64,000 bases of DNA from Qipengyuania seohaensis. GTDB lineage: Bacteria > Pseudomonadota > Alphaproteobacteria > Sphingomonadales > Sphingomonadaceae. Numbering within the stretch: the first letter of the stretch is position 1; each line of letters opens with the position of its first letter. Location: the NCBI RefSeq assembly GCF_002795865.1, contig NZ_CP024920.1:2267001-2331000 (forward strand), written 5' to 3'. The position numbers and the translations under genes are program-made. The notes under the pieces are model-generated. The model was not told the origin of the DNA. It saw only the letters and a list, made by a program, of their open reading frames with translations, and made no database searches. Positions 45,952-52,865 of the stretch are shown here, piece after piece.

Positions 45952-47805
45952 CTAGGCGGAGGCGGACGCGATATAGCGCTCCACATTCCGCTCCAGCACA
46001 TCCATCGGCACATTGCCGCCGAGGATCACTGCATCGTTGAACGCCTTGAAATCGTATCGGCTCCCCAACTCGCGCTCTGCACGCGAGCGCTGGTCGACGA
46101 TGCGGCTGTGGCCGAGCTTGTAGCCGGTCGCCTGCCCCGGCCAGCTGCAATAGCGATCGACTTCGCTCTCCACCTCGCCGCGCTTGCTGCCGTTGCGTTC
46201 GACGAAGAACTGGACGGCGCGCTCGCGGCTCCAGCCCTTGGCGTGAAGGCCGGTATCCACCACCATGCGGCACGCGCGGAAGGCGAGACTTTGCAGATAG
46301 CCGAGGCGGCCGACCGTGAATTCGTCGTATGCGCCCAGTTCTTCGGCCATCTGTTCGCCATAGAGAGCCCAGCCTTCGCTGAACGGGTTGAAGGCGAGGA
46401 TCGAGCGGATGAGCGGCAGGCGATTGGAATATTCGCCCTCCCACACGTGACCGGGGATCGTCTCGTGATAGGTCAGGTCGGCGAGATCGTATTTGCGATG
46501 CAGGTCGGTGTCTCGCAGATTGATCCAGAAGCGGCCCGGGATGGAGCCGTCCTTGCTGCCCGCGCCGCCATAGGCGCCCGGCGCGCCGACTTCTTCGGCC
46601 GGCGGGATGCGCTTCACTTCCATGTTGGGATCGACCAGCGTGTTGAAGGCGCGCGGCATCTGGCCCTTGATCCAGTTCACCCGGTCCCAGATGAACTCCA
46701 TGATCTCTTCGCGGCCCGGATCGCCTTCTGCGAACTTGTAGCGCGGATCGTTGCCGAGTTCCTGCATCCGTTCGCCGACCGAGCCACTGGTGTAGCCGAT
46801 ATCGCGCAGGATCGGGTCCATGCGCGCGTGCAGCGCATCGAGTTCTTCGAGGCCCTGGTTGTGGACCTCGTCGGGGGTGAGGCGCGTGGTCGTGCTGGAG
46901 CGCAGGGCCCAGGCGTAGAATTCCTCGCCCTGAGGGCGCGCGGAAATGCCCGGCGCGTCGCTGGCGACGGCGCGTTCGGCGCGAAGTTCGGCAAGCTGGC
47001 GCTGCAGTGCCTCGGCAATCGGACCGGTTTCCAGTGTCAGGGCGCGGTTGGCGTGGCTTTCCGGCATGCCCTTGGCATCGAGCTTGGCGCGCAGATCGTC
47101 GGCGAAAAGCTCGCCCTTGCCGGCGCTGGCGATGGTCTGCTCCATCTGGCCGATCGCCTTGTCGAGCAGGAAGGAGGGCGGCACGACCCCCATGCCGCGC
47201 GCTGCGCGAATGCGGGCCAGCTCGCCATCGAAGACCGAGGGCATCTGCTCCATGCGCTCGATATAGGCGTCGGCATCGTCGCCGTTTTCGACATTGTGGC
47301 TCGACTGCATGAAGCGCGGCAGGGCGAGGTATTCGCGCACGTTCTGGATCACGACATAGGGCGCGGTCCGCCAGTTGCCGACCGGCGTGTCGCCATAAGG
47401 AAGCGCAAAGCCGTCGAGCGCGAGTTCGTAGGCGCTTTCGACGACTTCGAGATTGGTCAGGTTTTCGCTGTCCAGGCCTTCGCGCGGGAAGGCGCGGACG
47501 CGCTCGAGGTCTTGCCTGAGAGTGTTCGCATAGGCCTGTTGCCCCGCGGGCGACTGGTCTTCCAGCTTGCCGCGAAGATGCGCGTATTGGCCGGTATCGA
47601 CGCCAAGTCCGGTAGCGCGCTCCGGCTCGTGGGCGAGCAGGTTGTAGCCGACGACTTCAAGCAGGCGCTCGGCACCGATCGTCTGAGCCGCCGAAATGCC
47701 TTCTGGACGGGGGATTGCGGCGCATCCGCCGAGGGTGAGAGCGCTGGTCGCGCCAAGTCCTGCGATGAACTGGCGGCGGGTGGTTTCAAAGGTTTGGGTG
47801 GTCAT
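45952..47805 (-). CDS. DUF885 family Tat-exported lipoprotein
   Basis: A 617-residue protein of the DUF885 family, which is zincin-like. The N-terminus has a twin-arginine motif TRRQFIAGL (R10-R11) and a lipobox GGC (C28), so it is likely a Tat-exported lipoprotein. The probable zinc site is YHETIPGHVWE. Long helical segments surround it, with a TDEVHNQGLEELDALHARM stretch typical of the family. Peptide or peptidoglycan-related hydrolase activity is possible but unproven. It lies 23 bp upstream of the flavoprotein gene on the same strand. Confidence 0.9.
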   Translation of the reverse strand: MTTQTFETTRRQFIAGLGATSALTLGGCAAIPRPEGISAAQTIGAERLLEVVGYNLLAHEPERATGLGVDTGQYAHLRGKLEDQSPAGQQAYANTLRQDLERVRAFPREGLDSENLTNLEVVESAYELALDGFALPYGDTPVGNWRTAPYVVIQNVREYLALPRFMQSSHNVENGDDADAYIERMEQMPSVFDGELARIRAARGMGVVPPSFLLDKAIGQMEQTIASAGKGELFADDLRAKLDAKGMPESHANRALTLETGPIAEALQRQLAELRAERAVASDAPGISARPQGEEFYAWALRSSTTTRLTPDEVHNQGLEELDALHARMDPILRDIGYTSGSVGERMQELGNDPRYKFAEGDPGREEIMEFIWDRVNWIKGQMPRAFNTLVDPNMEVKRIPPAEEVGAPGAYGGAGSKDGSIPGRFWINLRDTDLHRKYDLADLTYHETIPGHVWEGEYSNRLPLIRSILAFNPFSEGWALYGEQMAEELGAYDEFTVGRLGYLQSLAFRACRMVVDTGLHAKGWSRERAVQFFVERNGSKRGEVESEVDRYCSWPGQATGYKLGHSRIVDQRSRAERELGSRYDFKAFNDAVILGGNVPMDVLERNVERYIASASA

Positions 47806-47843
47806 GCGCGGCGGTTTGGGGCCGCCGCGCTCACCTTGTCAAA

Positions 47844-48209
47844 TCAATCGAGGAATTCGGGCGGGACGCGGCCACCATTGGCCGACAATTCCTGCATGGT
47901 GCGGCGGTGCAGCCAGATGTTGTCTTCCGCCGTGCCGCTGTAATCTTCGCGGCCAAGCTCCTGGGCCAGAGCCTTGCGGTTTTCATAGCTGGAATCGACG
48001 TTGATCAGCTTCATCAGGTCGACAATGCTGGTGCGCCAGTTGAGGCGATCGGCGCCGGGCATGGAATCGAGACTGTTCTCGACATTGACCATGGGCACGC
48101 TCCGGTCCTGCTGCGGGGGGACACCGGCCGGGGTATTGGCAGGCGGCGCTTCCTGCGCCTTGGCTTCCTTGCCGAAAATCGCGTCCTTGATCTTGCTGAA
48201 AATACCCAT
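47844..48209 (-). CDS. DUF3597 domain protein, candidate general-stress gene
   Basis: A 121-residue soluble protein. The N-terminus is GIFSKIKDAIFGKEAKAQE, followed by a Pro/Ala linker and a C-terminal DUF3597 domain (RLNWRTSIVDLMKLINVDSS, YENRKALAQELGREDYSG, WLHRRTMQELSANGG). Such proteins sometimes sit with peptidoglycan-binding or stress genes; the function is unknown. An EcfG-type promoter and a leader hairpin lie upstream (48264-48288 and 48237-48253). Ribosome site GGGGATT precedes the ATG. Confidence 0.85.
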   Translation of the reverse strand: MGIFSKIKDAIFGKEAKAQEAPPANTPAGVPPQQDRSVPMVNVENSLDSMPGADRLNWRTSIVDLMKLINVDSSYENRKALAQELGREDYSGTAEDNIWLHRRTMQELSANGGRVPPEFLD

Positions 48210-48236
48210 CGCTGAATCCCCTTTGTGAAAGATTTC

Positions 48237-48253
48237 GCAGTCAGAGTGACTGC
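48237..48253 (-). promoter_or_regulatory. Leader hairpin/inverted repeat GCAGTCA-GAG-TGACTGC
   Basis: Perfect 7-bp arms with a 3-nt centre, between the EcfG-type promoter and the DUF3597 start codon. As RNA it would form a stem at the very 5' end of the transcript. Confidence 0.5.
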
Positions 48254-48263
48254 ACCTTTGTTA

Positions 48264-48288
48264 AACGATAAAGACGTTCGGACGTTCC
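48264..48288 (-). promoter_or_regulatory. EcfG (general stress sigma) promoter GGAAC-N16-CGTT
   Basis: On the minus strand GGAAC (48288-48284) is followed after exactly 16 nt by CGTT (48267-48264), the consensus of the alphaproteobacterial EcfG sigma factor. Transcription would start near 48257, about 48 nt before the DUF3597 ATG. Confidence 0.65.
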
Positions 48289-48330
48289 GCCGCCAAACGC
48301 CGGATACACCCATCGAAAATCGGGGAAATC

Positions 48331-48540
48331 ATGCTCGACACTGTTCTATCGCTCACCGTTCTTGCTGCGGCCCTGCTGGTTTTCGGCGCGTGGATGCTGT
48401 GGAAGCGGACGGGCAATCTCAGGAATGCGGGCCTGATGGTGCTGCTGGCGATCATCGCCGTCGTGAACGTGATGATCTGGACGGTACCCACCGCAGACGG
48501 AGAAGCCCCGCTCGACAAGGTCGAACGGGGCTCTCGCTGA
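48331..48540 (+). CDS. Small two-helix membrane protein
   Basis: A 69-residue protein with two hydrophobic segments (about 4-22 and 33-52: LSLTVLAAALLVFGAWML and GLMVLLAIIAVVNVMIW) and a short acidic-basic tail (EAPLDKVERGSR). Ribosome site GGGGA is 7 nt upstream. The family is not recognised. It is divergent from DUF3597 and convergent with tonB. Confidence 0.65.
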   Translation: MLDTVLSLTVLAAALLVFGAWMLWKRTGNLRNAGLMVLLAIIAVVNVMIWTVPTADGEAPLDKVERGSR

Positions 48541-48559
48541 CGCTGCCCGATCGGGAGGC

Positions 48560-49231
48560 TCAGTCGGGCAGCTGCCAGAGGACGGAGCCGGTATAGCTTC
48601 CCGCCACCGGCTCGCCCGAGCGACCTCGGGCGGGCTCGAACTTCGCGCGTTTCTGGACCAGCACGCAGGTTGCGGCATCGAGTTCGGAGTGTCCGGTGGA
48701 ACGGGTCACCTGGCACCCGGTCACCTTGCCGGTCGCCGCGATATCGAGCTTGAAAGTTGCGGTGCCGGTCAGGTCGCGGCGCGCCCAGCTCGACTTGTAG
48801 TCACGATCGCTCAGCCAGCGGCCCGGATCGTTGCGCGGCTTGGCACCTACGGGATCGAAGCCGCTGGGTGTGGGCGAGGGGACCGGATCGAGCTTGGTCG
48901 GACCCGGCTTGGGCATGGGCTGCGGCGGCAGGATCAGATCGGTGGTGGGGATGACGGGCTTGATATCCGACAGCGACAGGTCCGGCTTGGGCACCGTGAT
49001 GGGCGGTGTCGTGGCGACTTCCGGTACGGCATCGGTGGCGGGTTCCGGCGGAGGCGGAGCCGGGGGCGGCGGCTCGTCCTTGATGTCCCAGGTGTCGAGT
49101 ATGTCCGGCTTTTCGACGATGCCTGCCGTTACGGTCAGGCCGGTGATGACGGCAAAGCCGATGGCAGCCTGCACACCGATGGCGGCGAGCATGCCGGCCG
49201 GCGATGCCTTCCTTGTATCTGCATAGGCCAT
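48560..49231 (-). CDS. Energy transducer TonB
   Basis: A 223-residue TonB-family protein that links the inner-membrane proton motive force to outer-membrane receptors. Residues about 15-36 form the N-terminal membrane anchor (LAAIGVQAAIGFAVITGLTV), followed by a long Pro-rich spacer (EPPPPAPPPPEPA and many PKP/PTP runs) and a C-terminal TonB domain (GTATFKLDIAATGKVTGCQVTRSTGHSELDAATC). exbB/exbD are not beside it. The ATG at 49231 is preferred; the longer frame lacks a ribosome site. Confidence 0.9.
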   Translation of the reverse strand: MAYADTRKASPAGMLAAIGVQAAIGFAVITGLTVTAGIVEKPDILDTWDIKDEPPPPAPPPPEPATDAVPEVATTPPITVPKPDLSLSDIKPVIPTTDLILPPQPMPKPGPTKLDPVPSPTPSGFDPVGAKPRNDPGRWLSDRDYKSSWARRDLTGTATFKLDIAATGKVTGCQVTRSTGHSELDAATCVLVQKRAKFEPARGRSGEPVAGSYTGSVLWQLPD

Positions 49232-49262
49232 AGTCTTTCCTCTCCTTGCGACTCTAGGCTGC

Positions 49263-49276
49263 AATGTTACAACATT
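49263..49276. promoter_or_regulatory. Inverted repeat AATGTT-AC-AACATT upstream of tonB
   Basis: Perfect 6-bp arms with a 2-nt centre, 32 bp before the tonB start codon. It lies where the tonB promoter should be, so it may be an operator. The regulator is not known. Confidence 0.45.
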
Positions 49277-49385
49277 ACACCATGAATGCAAGAGGTACGA
49301 GTTTGGACGCGCGGATGACGCAGCGATCCTGTCAGGAAAGGCTTTAATTTACTGATAAATCGGGTCGGAGCCGCCCGTCAGCAGA

Positions 49386-50042
49386 TCACTTGATCGGGCA
49401 GCTCGGATCGAGGCGGAAGTCGAGGTAATTGTCGACCGACTTCATCAGTTCTTCCTGCTCGTTCTCGAAGAAGTGGTTCGCACGCGGGATTTCTTCGTGG
49501 TGCACGGTGATGTGCTTCTGCGTGCGCAGCTTTTCGACGAGCTTGGTAACGGCGCCCGGCTGGACCACCGTGTCCTGCGCGCCGTGGATGAAGATCCCGC
49601 TGGCGGGGCAGGGTGCGAGGAACGAGAAATCGTACATGCTGGCAGGCGCGCCGATGCTGATCCAGCCGCGGATTTCCGGGCGGCGCATGAGCAGCTGCAT
49701 ACCGATGAGCGAACCGAAGCTGACACCGGCAACCCAGGTCACCTGCGCTTCGGGATGGACCTGCTGCACCCAGTCGAGCGCGGCTGCGGCATCGGACAAT
49801 TCGCCGATCCCGTTGTCGAAGCTGCCCTGGCTGCGGCCAACGCCGCGGAAGTTGAAGCGCAGCGTGGCGAAGCCGCGATTGACGAAGGTCTTGTAGAGCC
49901 GCTGCGTAATCTGCTCGTTCATGGTGCCGCCGCCCTGCGGGTGCGGGTGGAGGATCATCGCTACGGGCGCGCGCGGACGCGGTGCGGGAGAGAAACGGCC
50001 TTCGAGGCGGCCTTCGGGGCCGGGAAAGATCACGGTCGGCAT
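49386..50042 (-). CDS. Alpha/beta hydrolase
   Basis: A 218-residue alpha/beta hydrolase. The oxyanion/early strand region is ILHPHPQGGG, the nucleophile elbow is GVSFGS (Ser in GxSxG), the acid is in HGAQDTVV and the catalytic His is in RANHFF. RFNFRGVGRSQGSF is typical of the family. ATG at 50042 begins PTVIFPGPEGRLEG, while the longer frame to 50138 is not homologous. The gene is divergent from the cysteine desulfurase pair, and this neighbourhood is recurrent in sphingomonads. Substrate unknown. Confidence 0.88.
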   Translation of the reverse strand: MPTVIFPGPEGRLEGRFSPAPRPRAPVAMILHPHPQGGGTMNEQITQRLYKTFVNRGFATLRFNFRGVGRSQGSFDNGIGELSDAAAALDWVQQVHPEAQVTWVAGVSFGSLIGMQLLMRRPEIRGWISIGAPASMYDFSFLAPCPASGIFIHGAQDTVVQPGAVTKLVEKLRTQKHITVHHEEIPRANHFFENEQEELMKSVDNYLDFRLDPSCPIK

Positions 50043-50125
50043 GGGGAGATGTACCCTGTCGGAAATTTTCGATGGCGCAGGCCGGATATGGCTTGCGCGA
50101 GGTTGCGCGCTATATAGGGTTTCGC

Positions 50126-50137
50126 TGCGAAATCGCA
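50126..50137. promoter_or_regulatory. Dyad TGCGA-AA-TCGCA before the cysteine desulfurase pair
   Basis: Inverted repeat directly upstream of an AT-rich -10-like TATATT (50140-50145). It overlaps an imperfect TTTCG-CTG-CGAAA repeat. It might be an operator for the desulfurase-ferredoxin operon; no regulator is identified. Confidence 0.35.
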
Positions 50138-50222
50138 ATTATATTGAGCACGTCCCGTCAAGACACGAATTTATCTCGATCATGCCGCCACCACGCCGCT
50201 GCGCCCCGAAGCGCGCGCCGCG

Positions 50223-51215
50223 ATGGAAGAAGGCTTCGACCTTTGGGCAAATCCCAGTAGTCCGCACGCCGAAGGCCGCAAGGCCCGCGCCGCGCTGGAA
50301 GATGCCCGCGAACGGGTGAAACAGGCGCTCGGCTGGGAGGGGGAGGTGATCTTCACCTCCGGAGCGAGCGAGGCAGCGGCGCTGGCGCTGGGTCAGGCAA
50401 AAACGGGCGCACGGCTGGTTTCGGCGGTGGAGCACGATGCCATCCTGAAAGCGGCTCCCGATGCAGAAAGGCTGCCGGTCCTGCCCGATGGAGCGCTCGA
50501 TCTGGAGGTCCTGTCCGAAGCCGTCCAGCGAGAGCGACCGCTTGTCGCCGTACAGCAAATCAATTCCGAAACAGGCAATCGGCAGGACCTCGCCCCGATT
50601 GCCGGAATGGTGCACCAAGCTGGTGGTCTCGTGCTCGCCGATTGCGCCCAAAGCGCAGGCAAGCTCGCGCTTCCGCCTTGCGACTTGGCAATAGTCTCTG
50701 CGCATAAATTTGGCGGTCCTATCGGAGTTGGCGCACTGCTTGTGAAAGACTTCGCGATGCTCGAACCGGCGGGTGGGCAAGAACGCGGGTACCGACGCGG
50801 CACCGAGAATTTGCCTGGCGCGGCTGGCATGGCGGCAGCGCTGGAAGCTGCGCACTCTCCCTATCTCGATCCCTTCGTGCTCGAACCGCTCGATGCAATT
50901 ATTGCCCACTGCCGCGAAAGCGGTGGCAAATTCCTGTCTGACGGCCTTTCCGACCCCACGCCTTATATCCGCGCCATCGCCATGCCCAAGATGAGCGGTA
51001 GCGCGCAGGTCATGCGGTTCGACATGGCGGGTATCTCGGTCTCGCAAGGCAGCGCCTGTTCGTCCGGCACGATGAAGACCAGCCACGTGCTACAGGCGAT
51101 GCAGGTCGAAGCCGACGTTGCCGACCGGACCATTCGCGCCAGTTTCGGCTGGAACACCACGCGCGAAGAAGTGGAACGCTTCTGCGAGGTATGGCTTGAA
51201 TTGGCGAAGGCATGA
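50223..51215 (+). CDS. Cysteine desulfurase (first of two), true start uncertain
   Basis: PLP enzyme of the NifS/IscS group supplying sulfur for Fe-S clusters. The first standard start, ATG 50223, gives 330 residues, but the conserved N-terminus IYLDHAATTPLRPEAR is encoded in frame upstream (50169-50216) with no ATG, GTG or TTG between the stop at 50145-50147 and 50223. In the 330-residue numbering the Schiff-base lysine is K162 (SAHKFGGP) and the catalytic cysteine C279 (GSACSSG). It is smaller than the typical 380-400 residues and divergent from its neighbour. Both residues are intact, so it is probably active if translated. Confidence 0.85.
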   Translation: MEEGFDLWANPSSPHAEGRKARAALEDARERVKQALGWEGEVIFTSGASEAAALALGQAKTGARLVSAVEHDAILKAAPDAERLPVLPDGALDLEVLSEAVQRERPLVAVQQINSETGNRQDLAPIAGMVHQAGGLVLADCAQSAGKLALPPCDLAIVSAHKFGGPIGVGALLVKDFAMLEPAGGQERGYRRGTENLPGAAGMAAALEAAHSPYLDPFVLEPLDAIIAHCRESGGKFLSDGLSDPTPYIRAIAMPKMSGSAQVMRFDMAGISVSQGSACSSGTMKTSHVLQAMQVEADVADRTIRASFGWNTTREEVERFCEVWLELAKA

Positions 51216-51432
51216 CGTTCATCGCGGCCGCCTGCGCCGCCAATCCCTTTCCTACTCCGGAACGACGGGCCACGATCCGATCCATGACGAATTCAGTTTT
51301 TCTCCGCGCAAAGCAGCAAAGTGTCACCCTGGTGGCTCGTGCGAAAAATCCCGCAATTCCGGGCGTCTCGACGCGTTCAGGGCGGGTGACAGGGTGTAAA
51401 CTTCGTCGCCTTTGCCCGGCACGGGCAGCGGC

Positions 51433-52539
51433 ATGATCTACCTTGACTACCAAGCCACGACCCCGCTCGCCCCCGAAGCGCGCGATGCCATGATGCGCTG
51501 GCTCGACGGGCCGGGCGGTACCGGGTTCGGCAATCCGCACTCCCCTCACAAGATGGGCCGCGAGGCCAAGGCCGCGATCGAATTCGCGCGCGACCAGGTG
51601 GCGGCGCTCTTCCCCGCCGGCGGGAAGGTGATCTTCACCTCCGGCGCGACCGAAGCGCTCAATCTCGCCATTCGCGGGACGCGGGCAAGGGACGGAGGCA
51701 GCGGGACCGTCAGCGTGTCCGCCATCGAACATTCCGCCGTGCTCGACACGGCGAAGGATGCGGGCAAATGCCATGTGCTGAACGTCGCCAAGGACGGGCA
51801 GTGCAATACCAAGCAGGACCTGCCGCAGGACACCCGGCTGGTCTGCCTGATGCAGGTGAACAACGAGATCGGCGTGATCCAGCCCACGGTCGAATGGCAC
51901 CGCAAGGCGAAGGAGAACAACGCGCTTTACCTGTGCGATGCGGTGCAGGCCTATGGGAAGATCGAGGTCACCGGCGCGGACATGATCGCGATCAGCGCGC
52001 ACAAATTCCATGGGCCCAAGGGCGTGGGCGCTTTGTGGGTGCGCGACGGGGTCGATTTGCACGAGGTCCAGACGGGCGGCGGGCAGGAATTCGGCCTTCG
52101 CTCCGGCACGCTATCGCCTGCGCTGATTGCGGGCATGGGCGCTGCCGCTGCCGAGGCCAAGGATCGCATGGAGCAGGATGCCGAGCACGTGCAGAAGCTC
52201 TGGAAACGGGCGACCGAAATCTTCGACAAGTGGGAACTCAACGGCAGCGCGGAGGCGCGCTATCACGGCAATCTCAACATCCGCCCGCGTGGTCCCAATG
52301 GCGGCGGCCTCGATGTGGGCCGGTTGATGAGCGAGTGCCGCAACGTGATGTTCTCGGCAGGGTCCGCCTGCGCCAGCGGATCTGGACGCACCAGCCATGT
52401 GCTCGAAGCCATCGGCCTGCCTAAGAAACTCACCAAGGCGTCCATCCGCCTTGGTTTCGGGCGCTACACCACGCTTGATGAAATCGAGGAGGCGGGGCGC
52501 ATCATCAACGAGGCAGCAGAGGCGCAGGGATCGCTATGA
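51433..52539 (+). CDS. Cysteine desulfurase (second of two)
   Basis: A 368-residue NifS/IscS-like desulfurase. N-terminus IYLDYQATTPLAPEAR, pyridoxal lysine K191 (SAHKFHGPKG), catalytic cysteine C313 in SAGSACASGSGRTSHVL. ATG at 51433 matches the family start. It is separated from the first copy by 217 bp and overlaps the ferredoxin start in ATGA. The two copies differ widely in sequence and are not a recent duplication. Together with the ferredoxin they suggest a local Fe-S/sulfur-transfer unit distinct from a full suf operon, which is not visible here. Confidence 0.92.
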   Translation: MIYLDYQATTPLAPEARDAMMRWLDGPGGTGFGNPHSPHKMGREAKAAIEFARDQVAALFPAGGKVIFTSGATEALNLAIRGTRARDGGSGTVSVSAIEHSAVLDTAKDAGKCHVLNVAKDGQCNTKQDLPQDTRLVCLMQVNNEIGVIQPTVEWHRKAKENNALYLCDAVQAYGKIEVTGADMIAISAHKFHGPKGVGALWVRDGVDLHEVQTGGGQEFGLRSGTLSPALIAGMGAAAAEAKDRMEQDAEHVQKLWKRATEIFDKWELNGSAEARYHGNLNIRPRGPNGGGLDVGRLMSECRNVMFSAGSACASGSGRTSHVLEAIGLPKKLTKASIRLGFGRYTTLDEIEEAGRIINEAAEAQGSL

Positions 52540-52865
52540 GGGTCGTTTTTCACACTACCGATGGCAAGCGGGTGGAAGCCGAGGGAATCGCTGGCGACAG
52601 CCTGTTGAAGGTGGCGCAAGCAGCAGGCATGCCGCTGGAAGGTACGTGCGAGGGGCAGATGGCCTGTTCGACATGCCATGTGGTCGTGGACGCCGACTGG
52701 TTCGACCGGCTTCCCGAGGCAAGCGAGGAAGAGGAAGACATGCTCGACCTAGCTGCAGGCGTGCGCCGCACCAGCCGCCTGTCCTGCCAGATCTTGCTTG
52801 AGGACGGCCTCGACGGGTTGAGCGTGGCGATCCCGGCGGAAAGCCACGACATGAGCAGGGGCTAA
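52536..52865 (+). CDS. 2Fe-2S ferredoxin, adrenodoxin/Isc type
   Basis: A 109-residue ferredoxin. Cluster ligands are C38, C44, C47 and C84 (CEGQMACSTC spacing C-x5-C-x2-C, then SCQI), typical of the adrenodoxin-like group used in Fe-S cluster assembly and cytochrome P450 electron supply. The stretch DADWFDRLPEASEEEEDMLD is the usual acidic partner-binding face. It is coupled to the second desulfurase by ATGA, supporting a role in cluster assembly. Its stop overlaps the convergent mscS gene by 4 bp. Confidence 0.93.
   Translation: MRVVFHTTDGKRVEAEGIAGDSLLKVAQAAGMPLEGTCEGQMACSTCHVVVDADWFDRLPEASEEEEDMLDLAAGVRRTSRLSCQILLEDGLDGLSVAIPAESHDMSRG

Noticed and set aside
45883-47943. 686-residue plus-strand open frame
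   Set aside because: It is antisense to the DUF885 gene, whose Tat signal and HETIPGH site are clear. Composition of the plus reading is typical of shadow frames.
48543-48571. CTGCCCGA/TCGGGCAG inverted repeat at the tonB stop as a terminator
   Set aside because: The 8-bp stem is perfect but overlaps the stop codon and has no T run on either side; it may just reflect the CCCGATCGGG palindrome beside the coding end.
51212-51436. 74-residue open frame starting in an ATGA overlap after the first cysteine desulfurase
   Set aside because: The overlap looks attractive, but the product is Arg/Ala-rich with no recognisable domain, and it runs into the next gene start. The stretch is better read as a structured non-coding gap.
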